From: an uncultured Lachnospiraceae bacterium
GTDB lineage: Bacteria; Bacillota; Clostridia; Lachnospirales; Lachnospiraceae
DNA: 64,000 nt
Assembly: GCA_910577115.1 (NCBI GenBank)
Contig: CAJTMC010000020.1
Span: 1 to 64,000 of the forward strand
Reading direction: 5' to 3'
In this document: piece by piece, positions 43,299 through 52,417 of the stretch
Numbering within the stretch: the first letter of the stretch is position 1
Layout: every line of letters begins with the position of its first letter
Program-made: the position numbers and the translations under genes
The notes under the pieces: generated by a model
The model's database searches: none
What the model saw: only the letters and a program-made list of their open reading frames with translations
What the model was told of the DNA's origin: nothing

Positions 43299-44156
43299 TT
43301 ATTTTATGTCAATCAATCTGCCAAGGTATTTCTCAAAATCGACGCCATGATTGCTCTCGACATGCTCTGCTACTGCGTCCTCAATCGCAGGCTTTAAAAA
43401 AAATGTGGCTTTTTTTGCGGCTTCCTCTACGGTAAGACCGTTTACTAAGGATGCGCAGATAACCGCGGCAAACAGGTCTCCTGTGCCGGAAAAACTTTGC
43501 GGAATGTACGGTGTTTCGTGGTAAAAAGAATGGTCTTCGGTGACTGCCATGTTTCCCATAAAAGCGCCTTCTTGCGACTGGCGGATAATTCCGGTCACGA
43601 GCGAACAAACATTCGACCGCATTGTCTGCAAAAGTTTTTTTGCGATATCTAAGATGCGTGCAAGATAGTCGTCGTCTTTGGAGAAGGCGGTGAGCGCTTC
43701 ATAATCCGTTCCTGTTAAAAGACAAAGCTCTGTGAGGTTGGGCGTCGTGATGCTTGCGCGTGCGCACAGCTGCTTCATTCCGTCCAAAAGTTCCTTGCTG
43801 AATGCCTTGAACTGTCTTCCGTTGTCACCCATTACAGGGTCGGCAAGATAGACGGTATCCTTTGTTTGAAAGGCATCTAACAGGTGCATCACTTTTTTAA
43901 TCTGCTCGGAACCTGCGAGATAACCGGAGTGGATTCCGTCAAAGTGCACGTTCATTTTTTTCCATTCTTCTGTAAAGAAGTCCATTCTGTCCGTATAATC
44001 GTCGCAGTAAAAGCTCTGGAATCCGGTCTGTGCGGACAGGACAGCCGTCGGCAGCGGTACGGCATGGATTCCCATGACAGATACCACAGAAATTGCCGCT
44101 GTGAGCGAGCATTTTCCAAAGCCGGATAAGTCGTTTATGAGTGCTATTTTTTTCAT
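43299..44156 (-). CDS. Pyridoxal/pyridoxamine kinase
   Basis: A 285-residue ribokinase-family enzyme of the PdxY/PdxK group. DLSGFGKCSLTAAISV near residue 8, YLADPVMGDNG, TPNLTELCLLTG and SGTGDLFAAVI with the catalytic Asp define it. It phosphorylates vitamin B6 vitamers to make pyridoxal phosphate. The ATG at 44156 has AGAGGGG upstream. It heads the minus-strand run with the ECF-type protein. The PLP-requiring aminotransferase at 40752 may be a user. Confidence 0.85.
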   Translation of the reverse strand: MKKIALINDLSGFGKCSLTAAISVVSVMGIHAVPLPTAVLSAQTGFQSFYCDDYTDRMDFFTEEWKKMNVHFDGIHSGYLAGSEQIKKVMHLLDAFQTKDTVYLADPVMGDNGRQFKAFSKELLDGMKQLCARASITTPNLTELCLLTGTDYEALTAFSKDDDYLARILDIAKKLLQTMRSNVCSLVTGIIRQSQEGAFMGNMAVTEDHSFYHETPYIPQSFSGTGDLFAAVICASLVNGLTVEEAAKKATFFLKPAIEDAVAEHVESNHGVDFEKYLGRLIDIK

Positions 44157-44422
44157 GTTCAACCCCTCTTGCTGCAATTATCACAATAAAGAAATTTTGC
44201 CTGATGTAAAGTTTTCTTTATAATAACCAGATATAACTATATAATATAAATGTCATTTAAAAAATACACAATTTAAATATTTTTTCAGGGGACAGTTTAA
44301 AAAGAGTTGAGAAATATAGGATATAGTTTTATAATAATTGAGGAGGGAGTGCATAATCACTGCATTCCGGTTATTGGAGATGTAATTTGGTGTAAAGAGA
44401 TACAGAGAGGAGCGAGGATATA

Positions 44423-46699
44423 ATGGTTATAGATATTTACGTTGATAAGTTATACAAATACGAGAGAATGGCTGAGCCTTGTTTTATCGGGATTCCCATG
44501 AAAAGGGGTGTGCTTCGTGATTTGGATAAAGTAGCGGTATTTCAGGGCGACAGGGTACTTCCGCTCCAAAAGAAGGTAACGGCAAGGCATGACGACGGAA
44601 GTGTGAAGTTTTTATTTTTGCGGTTTCTTGCGGACTTGCCTGCAAATAAAGGCGCGGTTTTAAAGTGCGATACCGATGCGCAGACAGACGAGGATTCCAA
44701 TGTCTTTGAGATAGCCGCCATAAAAGAGCATACTGGCATCAAAGTTGACACAGGTGTCATTTCTTTTGCAGTGGAGCATGAGAGTGACTGTATTTTTCAA
44801 TATGTTGAGACAGAGGGCAGACGCTATGAAAAGCGACAGCTTACAGGGCCTGTGCTTTGCGGCGGGGAAGGCAATTCCTGTCAGATGAAGCTCGGGCAGT
44901 GGAAGGTTGTGGAAAGCGGCGCGGTCTGTACGATTTTGAAGGCAAAGGGCACGAATGTGTGTGTGAATGCAGACGCGGAGCAGATTGATTTTGAAGTCAA
45001 ATTGACGGCGTATGCAAAAAAGCCATGGATTGAGGTTTCCTACCGGATTATCAATACGACGTTAAAGCAGTTTCCGATTGATTCGCTGGTGTTTGATGTG
45101 AAACTTCAGGATCTGAACGGAAACAGTAAAAAAGTGACATCAGTGTCAGAAATCAGAACGTGTGCGGCATCATCGAATTACAGAACGGACTTTTTGATTG
45201 GAGAACATGGCGAGGCGGTATCGAAATATGTGGATGCGCAAAGCCTTGTGTACGAATCAAACGAGCACTTTGCAGAGGTCTTTTACGGCACGTTTTTTGC
45301 GGACAGTACCGACAAGGATGGTGGTGTGTGCGTGACAATTTTTCAGGCGCAGCAAAATTTCCCGAAAGCGGTACGCGCTGACAGCGAGGGCGTGTCCGTA
45401 ATGCTTGTGCCCGAGACCGCGCCGGAATCCGGCGGGGACAAGGTCGTCATGGAATCGGGTATGTCGCGGGAGCAGAAGTTTTTACTGCATTTCCACAATG
45501 CCGCCGAAACACTGGAGGAACTTGGCAACAGAAGTCTGATTTATCAGATGCCGGACAGACCGTATGTGCAGCCGGAGGTTCACAAAGATTCGGGCTGTTA
45601 TCTTGATGTTTTTACCGAAAAGTATTTACCGGAGGCGGAGCAGGCGCTGATTGCAAAGGCGGACGGTCATGCGCGGGCGTATGGAATGCTGAATTTCGGT
45701 GACACGCCGGATTTCAATTATACAACGCAGGGCAGAGGCGGCGGAGATTTGGTGTGGAGCAATAATGAATATGATTTTCCGCATGCGTGTGCACTTTTAT
45801 ATGTAAGAAACGGGACAAGGCGTTTTCTTGATTACAACATCGCGGCGGTCAGTCACTGGATGGACGTGGACGTGTGTCATTTCAGTGATAATCCGTTGTT
45901 TTTGGGCGGTCAGTGGGAGCATACAAACGGGCACTGCCGCGGGAATGTGATACCGCGGGAGAAACTGATGGTTTGTTCTCATCAGTGGGTGGAAGGTTTG
46001 CTGGACTATTATCATTTTACGGGCGACGAGAGGGGCCTGGAAACGGCGCTTGGAATTGGTGAAAATGTGCTGCGGCTTTTGGACACGCCGATGTATGCGC
46101 AGGTCGGCGGGACGAATGCGCGGGAAACCGGCTGGGCGCTGCGCTCGCTGACGGCGCTTTATGTGGAAACGAACGACAAAAAATGGCTTGCGCGGGCAGA
46201 CAAAATTATAGAAGATTTCAAGGTGTGGGGGGAACAGTACGGCGGTGACTGGCTTGCACCGTATACGGATAATACAGTGGTTCGGGTAGGATTTATGATT
46301 TCGGTAGCAGTGGGCAGTTTAATGCGGTATTATCGTGTTTTTCCAAGTGAGGAGTTAAAAAACATGATGATAAATGCTGTGGATGATTTGATTGAAAACT
46401 GCTATATGGAACGTACGGGATTGTTTTACTATAAGGAGCTGCCGAGTCTGAACAGGCTTGGAACGAATACGCTTTTGCTGGAGTCGCTTGTGATTGCCTA
46501 TGAGCTGACGGGAGATGCTGCATATTTGAAATATGGTGAGCAGACCTTTAAAAAGGCACTTGGCGAACCATCAGGCAGCTCTCTTGGGAAAAAGACCATT
46601 TATGGCGATGCAGTCGTGGCAGGAAGCGGCAGTCCGAAAAATTTCGGGCAGTGTTTTATCCCGCTTGCGATGTATTATAAGGCGATTATGGAAGTATGA
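44423..46699 (+). CDS. Exo-rhamnogalacturonan lyase-like protein (PcRGLX/YetA family)
   Basis: A 758-residue protein with the three-part PcRGLX/YetA plan: RIFT-barrel N-terminus (about 1-85), central beta-sandwich (about 90-380) and an alpha/alpha-barrel C-terminus (about 390-758) with NFGDTPDFNY and GTNARETGWALRSL. Family relatives (PL26) cleave unsaturated or terminal units from rhamnogalacturonan. No signal peptide is visible, so action on imported oligosaccharides is likely. It fits the CE12-like esterase at 32574. GAGAGGAG precedes the ATG. Bases 44157-44422 are an AT-rich divergent promoter region without a gene. Confidence 0.8.
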   Translation: MVIDIYVDKLYKYERMAEPCFIGIPMKRGVLRDLDKVAVFQGDRVLPLQKKVTARHDDGSVKFLFLRFLADLPANKGAVLKCDTDAQTDEDSNVFEIAAIKEHTGIKVDTGVISFAVEHESDCIFQYVETEGRRYEKRQLTGPVLCGGEGNSCQMKLGQWKVVESGAVCTILKAKGTNVCVNADAEQIDFEVKLTAYAKKPWIEVSYRIINTTLKQFPIDSLVFDVKLQDLNGNSKKVTSVSEIRTCAASSNYRTDFLIGEHGEAVSKYVDAQSLVYESNEHFAEVFYGTFFADSTDKDGGVCVTIFQAQQNFPKAVRADSEGVSVMLVPETAPESGGDKVVMESGMSREQKFLLHFHNAAETLEELGNRSLIYQMPDRPYVQPEVHKDSGCYLDVFTEKYLPEAEQALIAKADGHARAYGMLNFGDTPDFNYTTQGRGGGDLVWSNNEYDFPHACALLYVRNGTRRFLDYNIAAVSHWMDVDVCHFSDNPLFLGGQWEHTNGHCRGNVIPREKLMVCSHQWVEGLLDYYHFTGDERGLETALGIGENVLRLLDTPMYAQVGGTNARETGWALRSLTALYVETNDKKWLARADKIIEDFKVWGEQYGGDWLAPYTDNTVVRVGFMISVAVGSLMRYYRVFPSEELKNMMINAVDDLIENCYMERTGLFYYKELPSLNRLGTNTLLLESLVIAYELTGDAAYLKYGEQTFKKALGEPSGSSLGKKTIYGDAVVAGSGSPKNFGQCFIPLAMYYKAIMEV

Positions 46700-46721
46700 A
46701 TCTATGAGGGGTAGTTTAAGA

Positions 46722-48755
46722 ATGAAAAAGAATAGTTTGATTTTCGGTTTGATTGTTTTTTTGTGCAGTATTCTGTTGGGAACGGCAGGGATTGCGGCAC
46801 AGGCGGCGGAGGAAGAAGATGATGATGATAGCGGGGCGTTTGTGATAGAGGCACAGGTGCAGCCTTCGGACGATCCGGTTTTTCAAATTCAGCTGACGGT
46901 TGCAAATTTGGGAGGCGACTGGGAAGGAATTGTGCGTCTGCGTCTGGATAACGGATATGTGGCATCCGGCGGGTGTGTCTACGATACGGTGCTTTCCCTG
47001 CCGCAGGGCAGTACGAAACAGTTTGCGGTCAAGATGCCAAAGGACGGTATTGACCGGACGGACGGGATTGTGGCTGTTACGCTGCTCGACCAGAAATCCA
47101 GGACAGTTGCGAAGAAGGACTTCCCAAAGCTGTTACAGAATCGTGCGGACGGATTGTCTATGGGCATTTTGAGTGATGAATATGCATCGCTTACGTATTT
47201 GGACATGGGCGGAAACGAGATTTATTTTGTAGACAGGAACCGTCCCATTAAGCTGGTACAGCTAAATCAAGACAGTTTGACACAAACGCTTGACACATTG
47301 ACTTATCTGGTCATTGACAGCTATGATACCAAAAGCCTGACAGACGAGGAGGAGGCAAGCATTGAACGTTGGGTGGACAGTGGCGGAATCTTGATTGTCG
47401 GCACCGGAACGAATGCGGAGAAGACGCTCGGCGGCTTGGACTTTTTGGGGATTCAGTACAAAGAAACGAAAGAAATCAATAGAGATTTGTACACTTGGGA
47501 CTACTATATGGATGTGTCGCAGCTTTCCTGGGTGGAGCTGGAAGATGCGGGTGATGTTTTTGACGGAAGATACGCTACAGGCATTTCGCTTTCCGGTTCA
47601 TGGGGAAACGGCTCGGTGAATGTTCTGCCCTGTGCGCTGACAGAGCTTGGAAAGCTTGGCGCGGACGCTTATGACAGAAGCGACGAGGAAGAGAACACAT
47701 ATTACGAAACGACACAAGAGTCTTTGGTGGAAACGATCTTAAATAATGCAAGCGATTATGCTGATTTAAGTTATCGTTCGGGAGATGTGTATTATGAAAC
47801 GGATTATAATATGCAACGGATTTTTCCGAGTTTGGGAAAGGGCAGTAACCGCCTGCAGTTTGGCGGTTTAAAGCTGCTTGTGGTTTTGTATGTGGTTTTT
47901 GTAGGACCGGTTCTTTACCTGATACTGCGTGCGATGAAAAAGCGGGATTTATACTGGATTGCGGTGCCGGCGGCGACGCTCGTGGGAATCTTTTTGGTGT
48001 ATTGGGCAGGCAGAGGCTTTGAGGTTTCAAGCACGAATGTATATTCGGTGACGGTAGAAAATCTTTCGGAGAACAAAAATGCAATAACGTATCTGCGCTG
48101 TTATGATGCAGGGCATAAGGAGTGGAGCCTGCAGATGGCGGAGGGATATACGTATGCGGGAGCGCTGTCGAACCGGTATTACTATTCTTATGACGATGGG
48201 AATGAGAGTGATTATTATCATCGGATTCAAAAAGAAGGGGACAGGCTTTTTGTCGGTTTGAACCCGGAAGTCGGTTTTGAGGACGGTTATTTTATGGCGG
48301 GGACGCCGAAAACAACTGCATCCGGTACGATTTCGTGGGACGGCAATAAAACGGTTACGAATGAAACAGAATGGGATTTTTCGTATTTTGCGGTGATTAC
48401 GGATAACGACATGCTTATTTATAGAGACCTTCCGGCGGGGCAGAGTGTGCGGCTTGACGAAAACAAATGCGAATACAGGGATTCGGTGAGTACCTCAAAT
48501 TATTATACCGGAAGTTCATCGTATACACCGGCGGAGACTTACTTTTACGGTTATTTGAGGGATTCTCTGCGCGCAGAAGAAAAAGAAGACATTGACGTTA
48601 AGGCCGCGCTTGGTATGGGAATTTCCAAAGCATGTTTCAACATGGGTTCGGACAAGGTAATCATTGTCGGTGTGGTAGAGGATTGGAACAAGACAGTGGA
48701 CGACAACTGCAGCGAAACGTCTTACGGCTGCCTTTACACTGTAATGGAGGAATAG
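46722..48755 (+). CDS. Exported membrane protein with DUF4350/GATase-like domain
   Basis: A 677-residue protein. A signal peptide (1-27) is followed by a beta domain (about 30-130), a Rossmann-like segment (about 185-235, LVIDSYDTKSLTDEEEASI) like the DUF4350/GldG group, two membrane helices (about 385-430) and a second external domain. It overlaps no gene but lies two bases before an ABC ATPase. I take it as the extracellular sensor or scaffold of the ABC/MoxR/DUF58/VWA system. The start at 46722 follows GAGGGG; the frame opens earlier inside the preceding gene. Confidence 0.7.
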   Translation: MKKNSLIFGLIVFLCSILLGTAGIAAQAAEEEDDDDSGAFVIEAQVQPSDDPVFQIQLTVANLGGDWEGIVRLRLDNGYVASGGCVYDTVLSLPQGSTKQFAVKMPKDGIDRTDGIVAVTLLDQKSRTVAKKDFPKLLQNRADGLSMGILSDEYASLTYLDMGGNEIYFVDRNRPIKLVQLNQDSLTQTLDTLTYLVIDSYDTKSLTDEEEASIERWVDSGGILIVGTGTNAEKTLGGLDFLGIQYKETKEINRDLYTWDYYMDVSQLSWVELEDAGDVFDGRYATGISLSGSWGNGSVNVLPCALTELGKLGADAYDRSDEEENTYYETTQESLVETILNNASDYADLSYRSGDVYYETDYNMQRIFPSLGKGSNRLQFGGLKLLVVLYVVFVGPVLYLILRAMKKRDLYWIAVPAATLVGIFLVYWAGRGFEVSSTNVYSVTVENLSENKNAITYLRCYDAGHKEWSLQMAEGYTYAGALSNRYYYSYDDGNESDYYHRIQKEGDRLFVGLNPEVGFEDGYFMAGTPKTTASGTISWDGNKTVTNETEWDFSYFAVITDNDMLIYRDLPAGQSVRLDENKCEYRDSVSTSNYYTGSSSYTPAETYFYGYLRDSLRAEEKEDIDVKAALGMGISKACFNMGSDKVIIVGVVEDWNKTVDDNCSETSYGCLYTVMEE

Positions 48756-48756
48756 T

Positions 48757-49692
48757 ATGTTATATATCAATAATTTAACAAAAAATTACGGTTCGTTTAC
48801 GGCAGTCAATCATTTAACGCTGCATATTCCCGAGGGGGATTTGTTTGGTTTTGTGGGACCAAACGGTGCCGGAAAGACAACCACAATCCGCATTGTCTGC
48901 GGTTTGCTCAGGGCAAGCGGCGGAACGGTAAAAATCGGGAATACTTCGGCGGATGTGGGCAGTAAGGAGATGAAACGCCTGATTGGCTATGTGCCCGACT
49001 TTTTCGGCGTGTATGACAATTTGAAGGTGCGGGAATATATGGATATGTATGGCTTGATGTACAGGATGCATTCACGCGATATTGCAAAGCTTTCGGACGA
49101 TTTGCTGGAGCTGGTCAATCTTACCGACAAAAAGGAATTTTATGTGGACACGCTTTCCCGCGGTATGAAGCAGCGGCTTTGTGTGGCAAGGGCTTTGCTG
49201 CATAACCCGAAGCTGCTGATTTTGGACGAGCCAAGCTCCGGTTTGGATCCGCGGGCGCGGGTGGAAATGAAGGAATTGTTAAAAAATCTACATTCTATGG
49301 GAAAGACGATTGTCATTAGTTCCCATATTTTGTCAGAGCTTTCCGAGATGTGCACCAGTATCGGGATTATGAACGGTGGGCAGTTGATTACGGCGGGGCG
49401 TATTGAGGATATTATGCAGCAGCTCGGCGGCGGAAAGCGCATTCATATTCAGATTATTTCCGACATGGAGGCGGCTGTGCGGCTGTTAAAGGAACAGGCG
49501 AATGTGCGTGTGGAATCGGTCAGGGAGAATGAGATTATTGTTTTGAACAATGGTACGGACGAGGAAATCAGTGCGCTGATTGGCAGGCTGATTCAGAATC
49601 AGGTCGTTTTGACGGGCTTTTACAGGGAAGAAGGCAGCTTGGAATCGCTGTTTATGCAGTTAACGGGGGGAGGAAATGTGAAAAATCCTTGA
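48757..49692 (+). CDS. ABC transporter ATP-binding protein
   Basis: A 311-residue ATPase. Walker A GPNGAGKTTT starts near residue 34, the signature LSRGMKQRL near 132 and Walker B LLILDEPSSGLDP near 152. It belongs to the NatA/GldA-like group that pairs with ABC-2 permeases such as the one at 49762. Its start follows the preceding stop by one base. The final codons (VKNP) overlap the first stem of a palindromic repeat, so the repeat has defined the natural C-terminus. Confidence 0.9.
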   Translation: MLYINNLTKNYGSFTAVNHLTLHIPEGDLFGFVGPNGAGKTTTIRIVCGLLRASGGTVKIGNTSADVGSKEMKRLIGYVPDFFGVYDNLKVREYMDMYGLMYRMHSRDIAKLSDDLLELVNLTDKKEFYVDTLSRGMKQRLCVARALLHNPKLLILDEPSSGLDPRARVEMKELLKNLHSMGKTIVISSHILSELSEMCTSIGIMNGGQLITAGRIEDIMQQLGGGKRIHIQIISDMEAAVRLLKEQANVRVESVRENEIIVLNNGTDEEISALIGRLIQNQVVLTGFYREEGSLESLFMQLTGGGNVKNP

Positions 49693-49750
49693 TTTTTCAC
49701 ATGGCCAATTTGTGCTCATGCCCAAATTGGCAGGCTGAGCAAGAATGGAG
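49678..49750 (+). repeat. Palindromic repeat with RBS between the ABC genes
   Basis: GTGAAAAATC/GATTTTTCAC (49678-49687 with 49691-49700) and GCCAATTTG/CAAATTGGC (49704-49712 with 49723-49731) are two perfect stems, followed by CAAGAATGGAG, the permease ribosome site. The first stem overlaps the end of the ATPase gene. This is the clearest full copy of the family. Confidence 0.75.
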
Positions 49751-49761
49751 GTAAAAATACA

Positions 49762-50658
49762 ATGAGAATACATTTGAATCCGATTGTGAAAAAGGATTTG
49801 CAGGTGACGGCGCGGAGTATGAAGTTCAGCTGGGGGCTGTTTGCTTATGAGGCGGTGCTTGTATTGGCATTTTTGCTTGCGATGGCGATAATACAGGCGC
49901 AGAGCGATAATATTTACAGTGACAACAACATTTACAGTTATTTGATTTATCTGTTTCCGGTGCTTGCCGTTGTGCAGGCGTGTATTGTGGCGCTGATTGT
50001 ACCGATTATTACGGCTTCTTCGATTTCGGGCGAGCGGGAGCGTCAGACGTTTGATATCATGCTGACGACTTGTATGTCGCCGTTTGCGATTGTCGTGGGA
50101 AAAGTGATTTCCGCAGTGATCCGGATTTTGTTTTTTGTGGTGGCGGGAATGCCGATTATGGCGCTTTCGTTTGTGGCGGGCGGACTGAGCTGGAGCAGTT
50201 TGTTTTACTTTGTGCTTACGATTATTTTACTGTCGGTTTTGTCGGGAAGTATCGGGATTTTTTGCTCTGCGCTTTGCCGTAAGTCAATAACGGCGGTGAT
50301 TTTGTCGTTTGCGTTTTATTTTGGGATTTATTTTCTGACTTTTGTTCCGCTGATTTTAAAGCTGCTTTGGAGTAAGGCGGAGAGGGCGGGCGAAACCATG
50401 CTGTTTTTGCTGGTGAATCCGTTTGTGTTTTTTGAGGAATTTTTTATGCAGATTATGACAGGGGAATCGCTGTTTGGGACGGCAGGGTCGAATTTTTCCA
50501 AGCAGGATGTCGGCTTTTTGACGTACCAGTTGTCGCAGGGGAAGACATGGATGTTTTTATCGGCGGCGTGTATTTTTGTGCTGTCTTTGCTGTTTATGCT
50601 GGCGGCGGCCTGGAAGATTAATCCGATGCATTCTTCGGCAGGGAAAGTGAAGAAATAA
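49762..50658 (+). CDS. ABC-2 type permease
   Basis: A 298-residue membrane protein with six helices and the ABC-2 pattern SSISGERERQTFDIMLTTCM after helix 2. It should form the membrane half of the exporter or mechanochemical complex driven by the ATPase just upstream. The ribosome site lies in a palindromic repeat. It belongs to the operon with the exported protein at 46722. Substrate unknown. Confidence 0.85.
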   Translation: MRIHLNPIVKKDLQVTARSMKFSWGLFAYEAVLVLAFLLAMAIIQAQSDNIYSDNNIYSYLIYLFPVLAVVQACIVALIVPIITASSISGERERQTFDIMLTTCMSPFAIVVGKVISAVIRILFFVVAGMPIMALSFVAGGLSWSSLFYFVLTIILLSVLSGSIGIFCSALCRKSITAVILSFAFYFGIYFLTFVPLILKLLWSKAERAGETMLFLLVNPFVFFEEFFMQIMTGESLFGTAGSNFSKQDVGFLTYQLSQGKTWMFLSAACIFVLSLLFMLAAAWKINPMHSSAGKVKK

Positions 50659-50693
50659 AGCAGTTTGAAGTGGAAAATTTATGGAGGATCGGT

Positions 50694-52400
50694 ATGAAGC
50701 GTGGCATAACAGTAGATATAGGCGTACAGAGCTTTGAAAAGATTTATGCAAGAAAATCATTTTATGTGGATAAGACGAATCTGATTCAGGAATGGTGGGA
50801 AAATGGATCTGATGTCACGTTGATTACACGCCCGCGCCGTTTTGGAAAGACTTTAAATCTGAGTATGCTGGAGTGCTTTTTTTCCAATAAATACGCAGGA
50901 AGGGCAGATTTTTTTGAAGAATTTTCCATATGGAAAGAGAAAGCTTACAGACAGCTGCAGGGCACATATCCTGTAATCTTTTTAAGCTTTGCGAAAGTGA
51001 AGGCGGCTGACTATGAAGAAATGAAATATGCTATAGGAAGTATTATTTTTGAGATGTATCAGCGAAACAGGTTTCTATTAGAAGGCGAGACACTTAGCGA
51101 CAATGAAAAGGCATATTTTGCCGATATTAAACCGGAAATGGATCGTGTGGTTGCAGTAAATGCAATGAATACGCTTTCCAATTTCCTAAGTCGATATTAT
51201 GACACGAATGTCATAATTTTGCTTGATGAATACGATACTCCGATGCAGGAGGCGTGGCTGTCCGGCTATTGGGACAAAGCGGTTTTGTTTTTCCGAAGCT
51301 TCTTTAATGCCACTTTTAAAACGAACCCTTATATGCAAAGGGGCTTGATTACAGGCATTACGAGGATTTCCAAAGAAAGCATTTTTTCCGATTTGAATAA
51401 TCTGGAAGTTATTACAACAACCTCCGAAAAGTATGCAAAATATTTTGGTTTTACAGAGCAGGAGGTGTTTGACGCGTTAGATTACATGGGATTTGGTGAA
51501 GAAAAGCAGGGTGTAAAAAACTGGTATGACGGGTTTACTTTTGGCAGCATTACCGATATTTATAATCCCTGGTCTATTGCATCTTTTATTGCGAATGACG
51601 CGAAATACAAGACATATTGGGCGGATACAAGTTCCAACGGGTTAATCAACCAATTGATTCGTGAGGGCAGTGCGGGAATAAAACAACGGTTTGAAGCGCT
51701 GCTTGACGGACAGAGTATTGTGACGCCGATTGATGAGCAGATTATATACAATCAGCTTGAAGATGATGAGAATGCGATTTGGAGCCTTTTGCTTGCATGC
51801 GGGTATTTAAAGGTTGTTTCTATAGATGATATGCATATCGGCAACAGTCTGGAGGAAGAAAAATACGAGCTTGCATTAACGAACCATGAAGTACGCAGAA
51901 TGTTTGCAAAGATGATACGTGGCTGGTTCAAGAATACATCAGAAGTGTATAATGAATTTATCAAAGCGTTGTTAAATGATAATGTGAGAAAAATGAATAC
52001 ATTTATGAACAAGGTTGCGCTCAATACATTCAGTTCCTTTGACAGCGGGAATAAGCCGTCACAGGAAGCGGAGCCGGAGCGTTTTTATCATGGATTTGTG
52101 CTTGGAATGGTTGTGGACCTGGCAGATCAATATAAAGTACGCTCCAATCGGGAAAGCGGATACGGCAGGTATGATGTCATGATAGAACCATTTGATAAAA
52201 ACGAAAAGGCATTTATTTTTGAATTCAAGGTTTATGACAAGGACGACGGAGAAGCTGCTTTGGAGGATACTGTTGCCAATGCCCTTGCTCAAATTGAGGA
52301 GAGGCAGTATGAAGCAGAGCTGATAGCAAACGGTGTTGCTCCGGAAAATATCAGAAAATATGGTTTTGCATTTGAAGGAAAAAAATGCTTGATTGGGTGA
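50694..52400 (+). CDS. AAA-ATPase-like protein with C-terminal PD-(D/E)XK nuclease domain
   Basis: A 568-residue protein of the AAA-ATPase_like (PF09820) plus PDDEXK_9 (PF08011) type. Residues about 1-210 have FYVDKTNLI, the P-loop-like TRPRRFGKTLNLSML and LLDEYDTPMQEAW. The C-terminus (about 480-560) has the nuclease core GRYDVMIEP and KAFIFEFKV. Such genes occur in many copies in Clostridia and Bacteroidetes; their role is unproven but they behave like mobile cargo. It lies between the ABC permease and the DUF4175-like gene, and its end overlaps the latter's leader. Confidence 0.85.
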   Translation: MKRGITVDIGVQSFEKIYARKSFYVDKTNLIQEWWENGSDVTLITRPRRFGKTLNLSMLECFFSNKYAGRADFFEEFSIWKEKAYRQLQGTYPVIFLSFAKVKAADYEEMKYAIGSIIFEMYQRNRFLLEGETLSDNEKAYFADIKPEMDRVVAVNAMNTLSNFLSRYYDTNVIILLDEYDTPMQEAWLSGYWDKAVLFFRSFFNATFKTNPYMQRGLITGITRISKESIFSDLNNLEVITTTSEKYAKYFGFTEQEVFDALDYMGFGEEKQGVKNWYDGFTFGSITDIYNPWSIASFIANDAKYKTYWADTSSNGLINQLIREGSAGIKQRFEALLDGQSIVTPIDEQIIYNQLEDDENAIWSLLLACGYLKVVSIDDMHIGNSLEEEKYELALTNHEVRRMFAKMIRGWFKNTSEVYNEFIKALLNDNVRKMNTFMNKVALNTFSSFDSGNKPSQEAEPERFYHGFVLGMVVDLADQYKVRSNRESGYGRYDVMIEPFDKNEKAFIFEFKVYDKDDGEAALEDTVANALAQIEERQYEAELIANGVAPENIRKYGFAFEGKKCLIG

Positions 52401-52417
52401 AAGGGAAAGGAAAGGTA

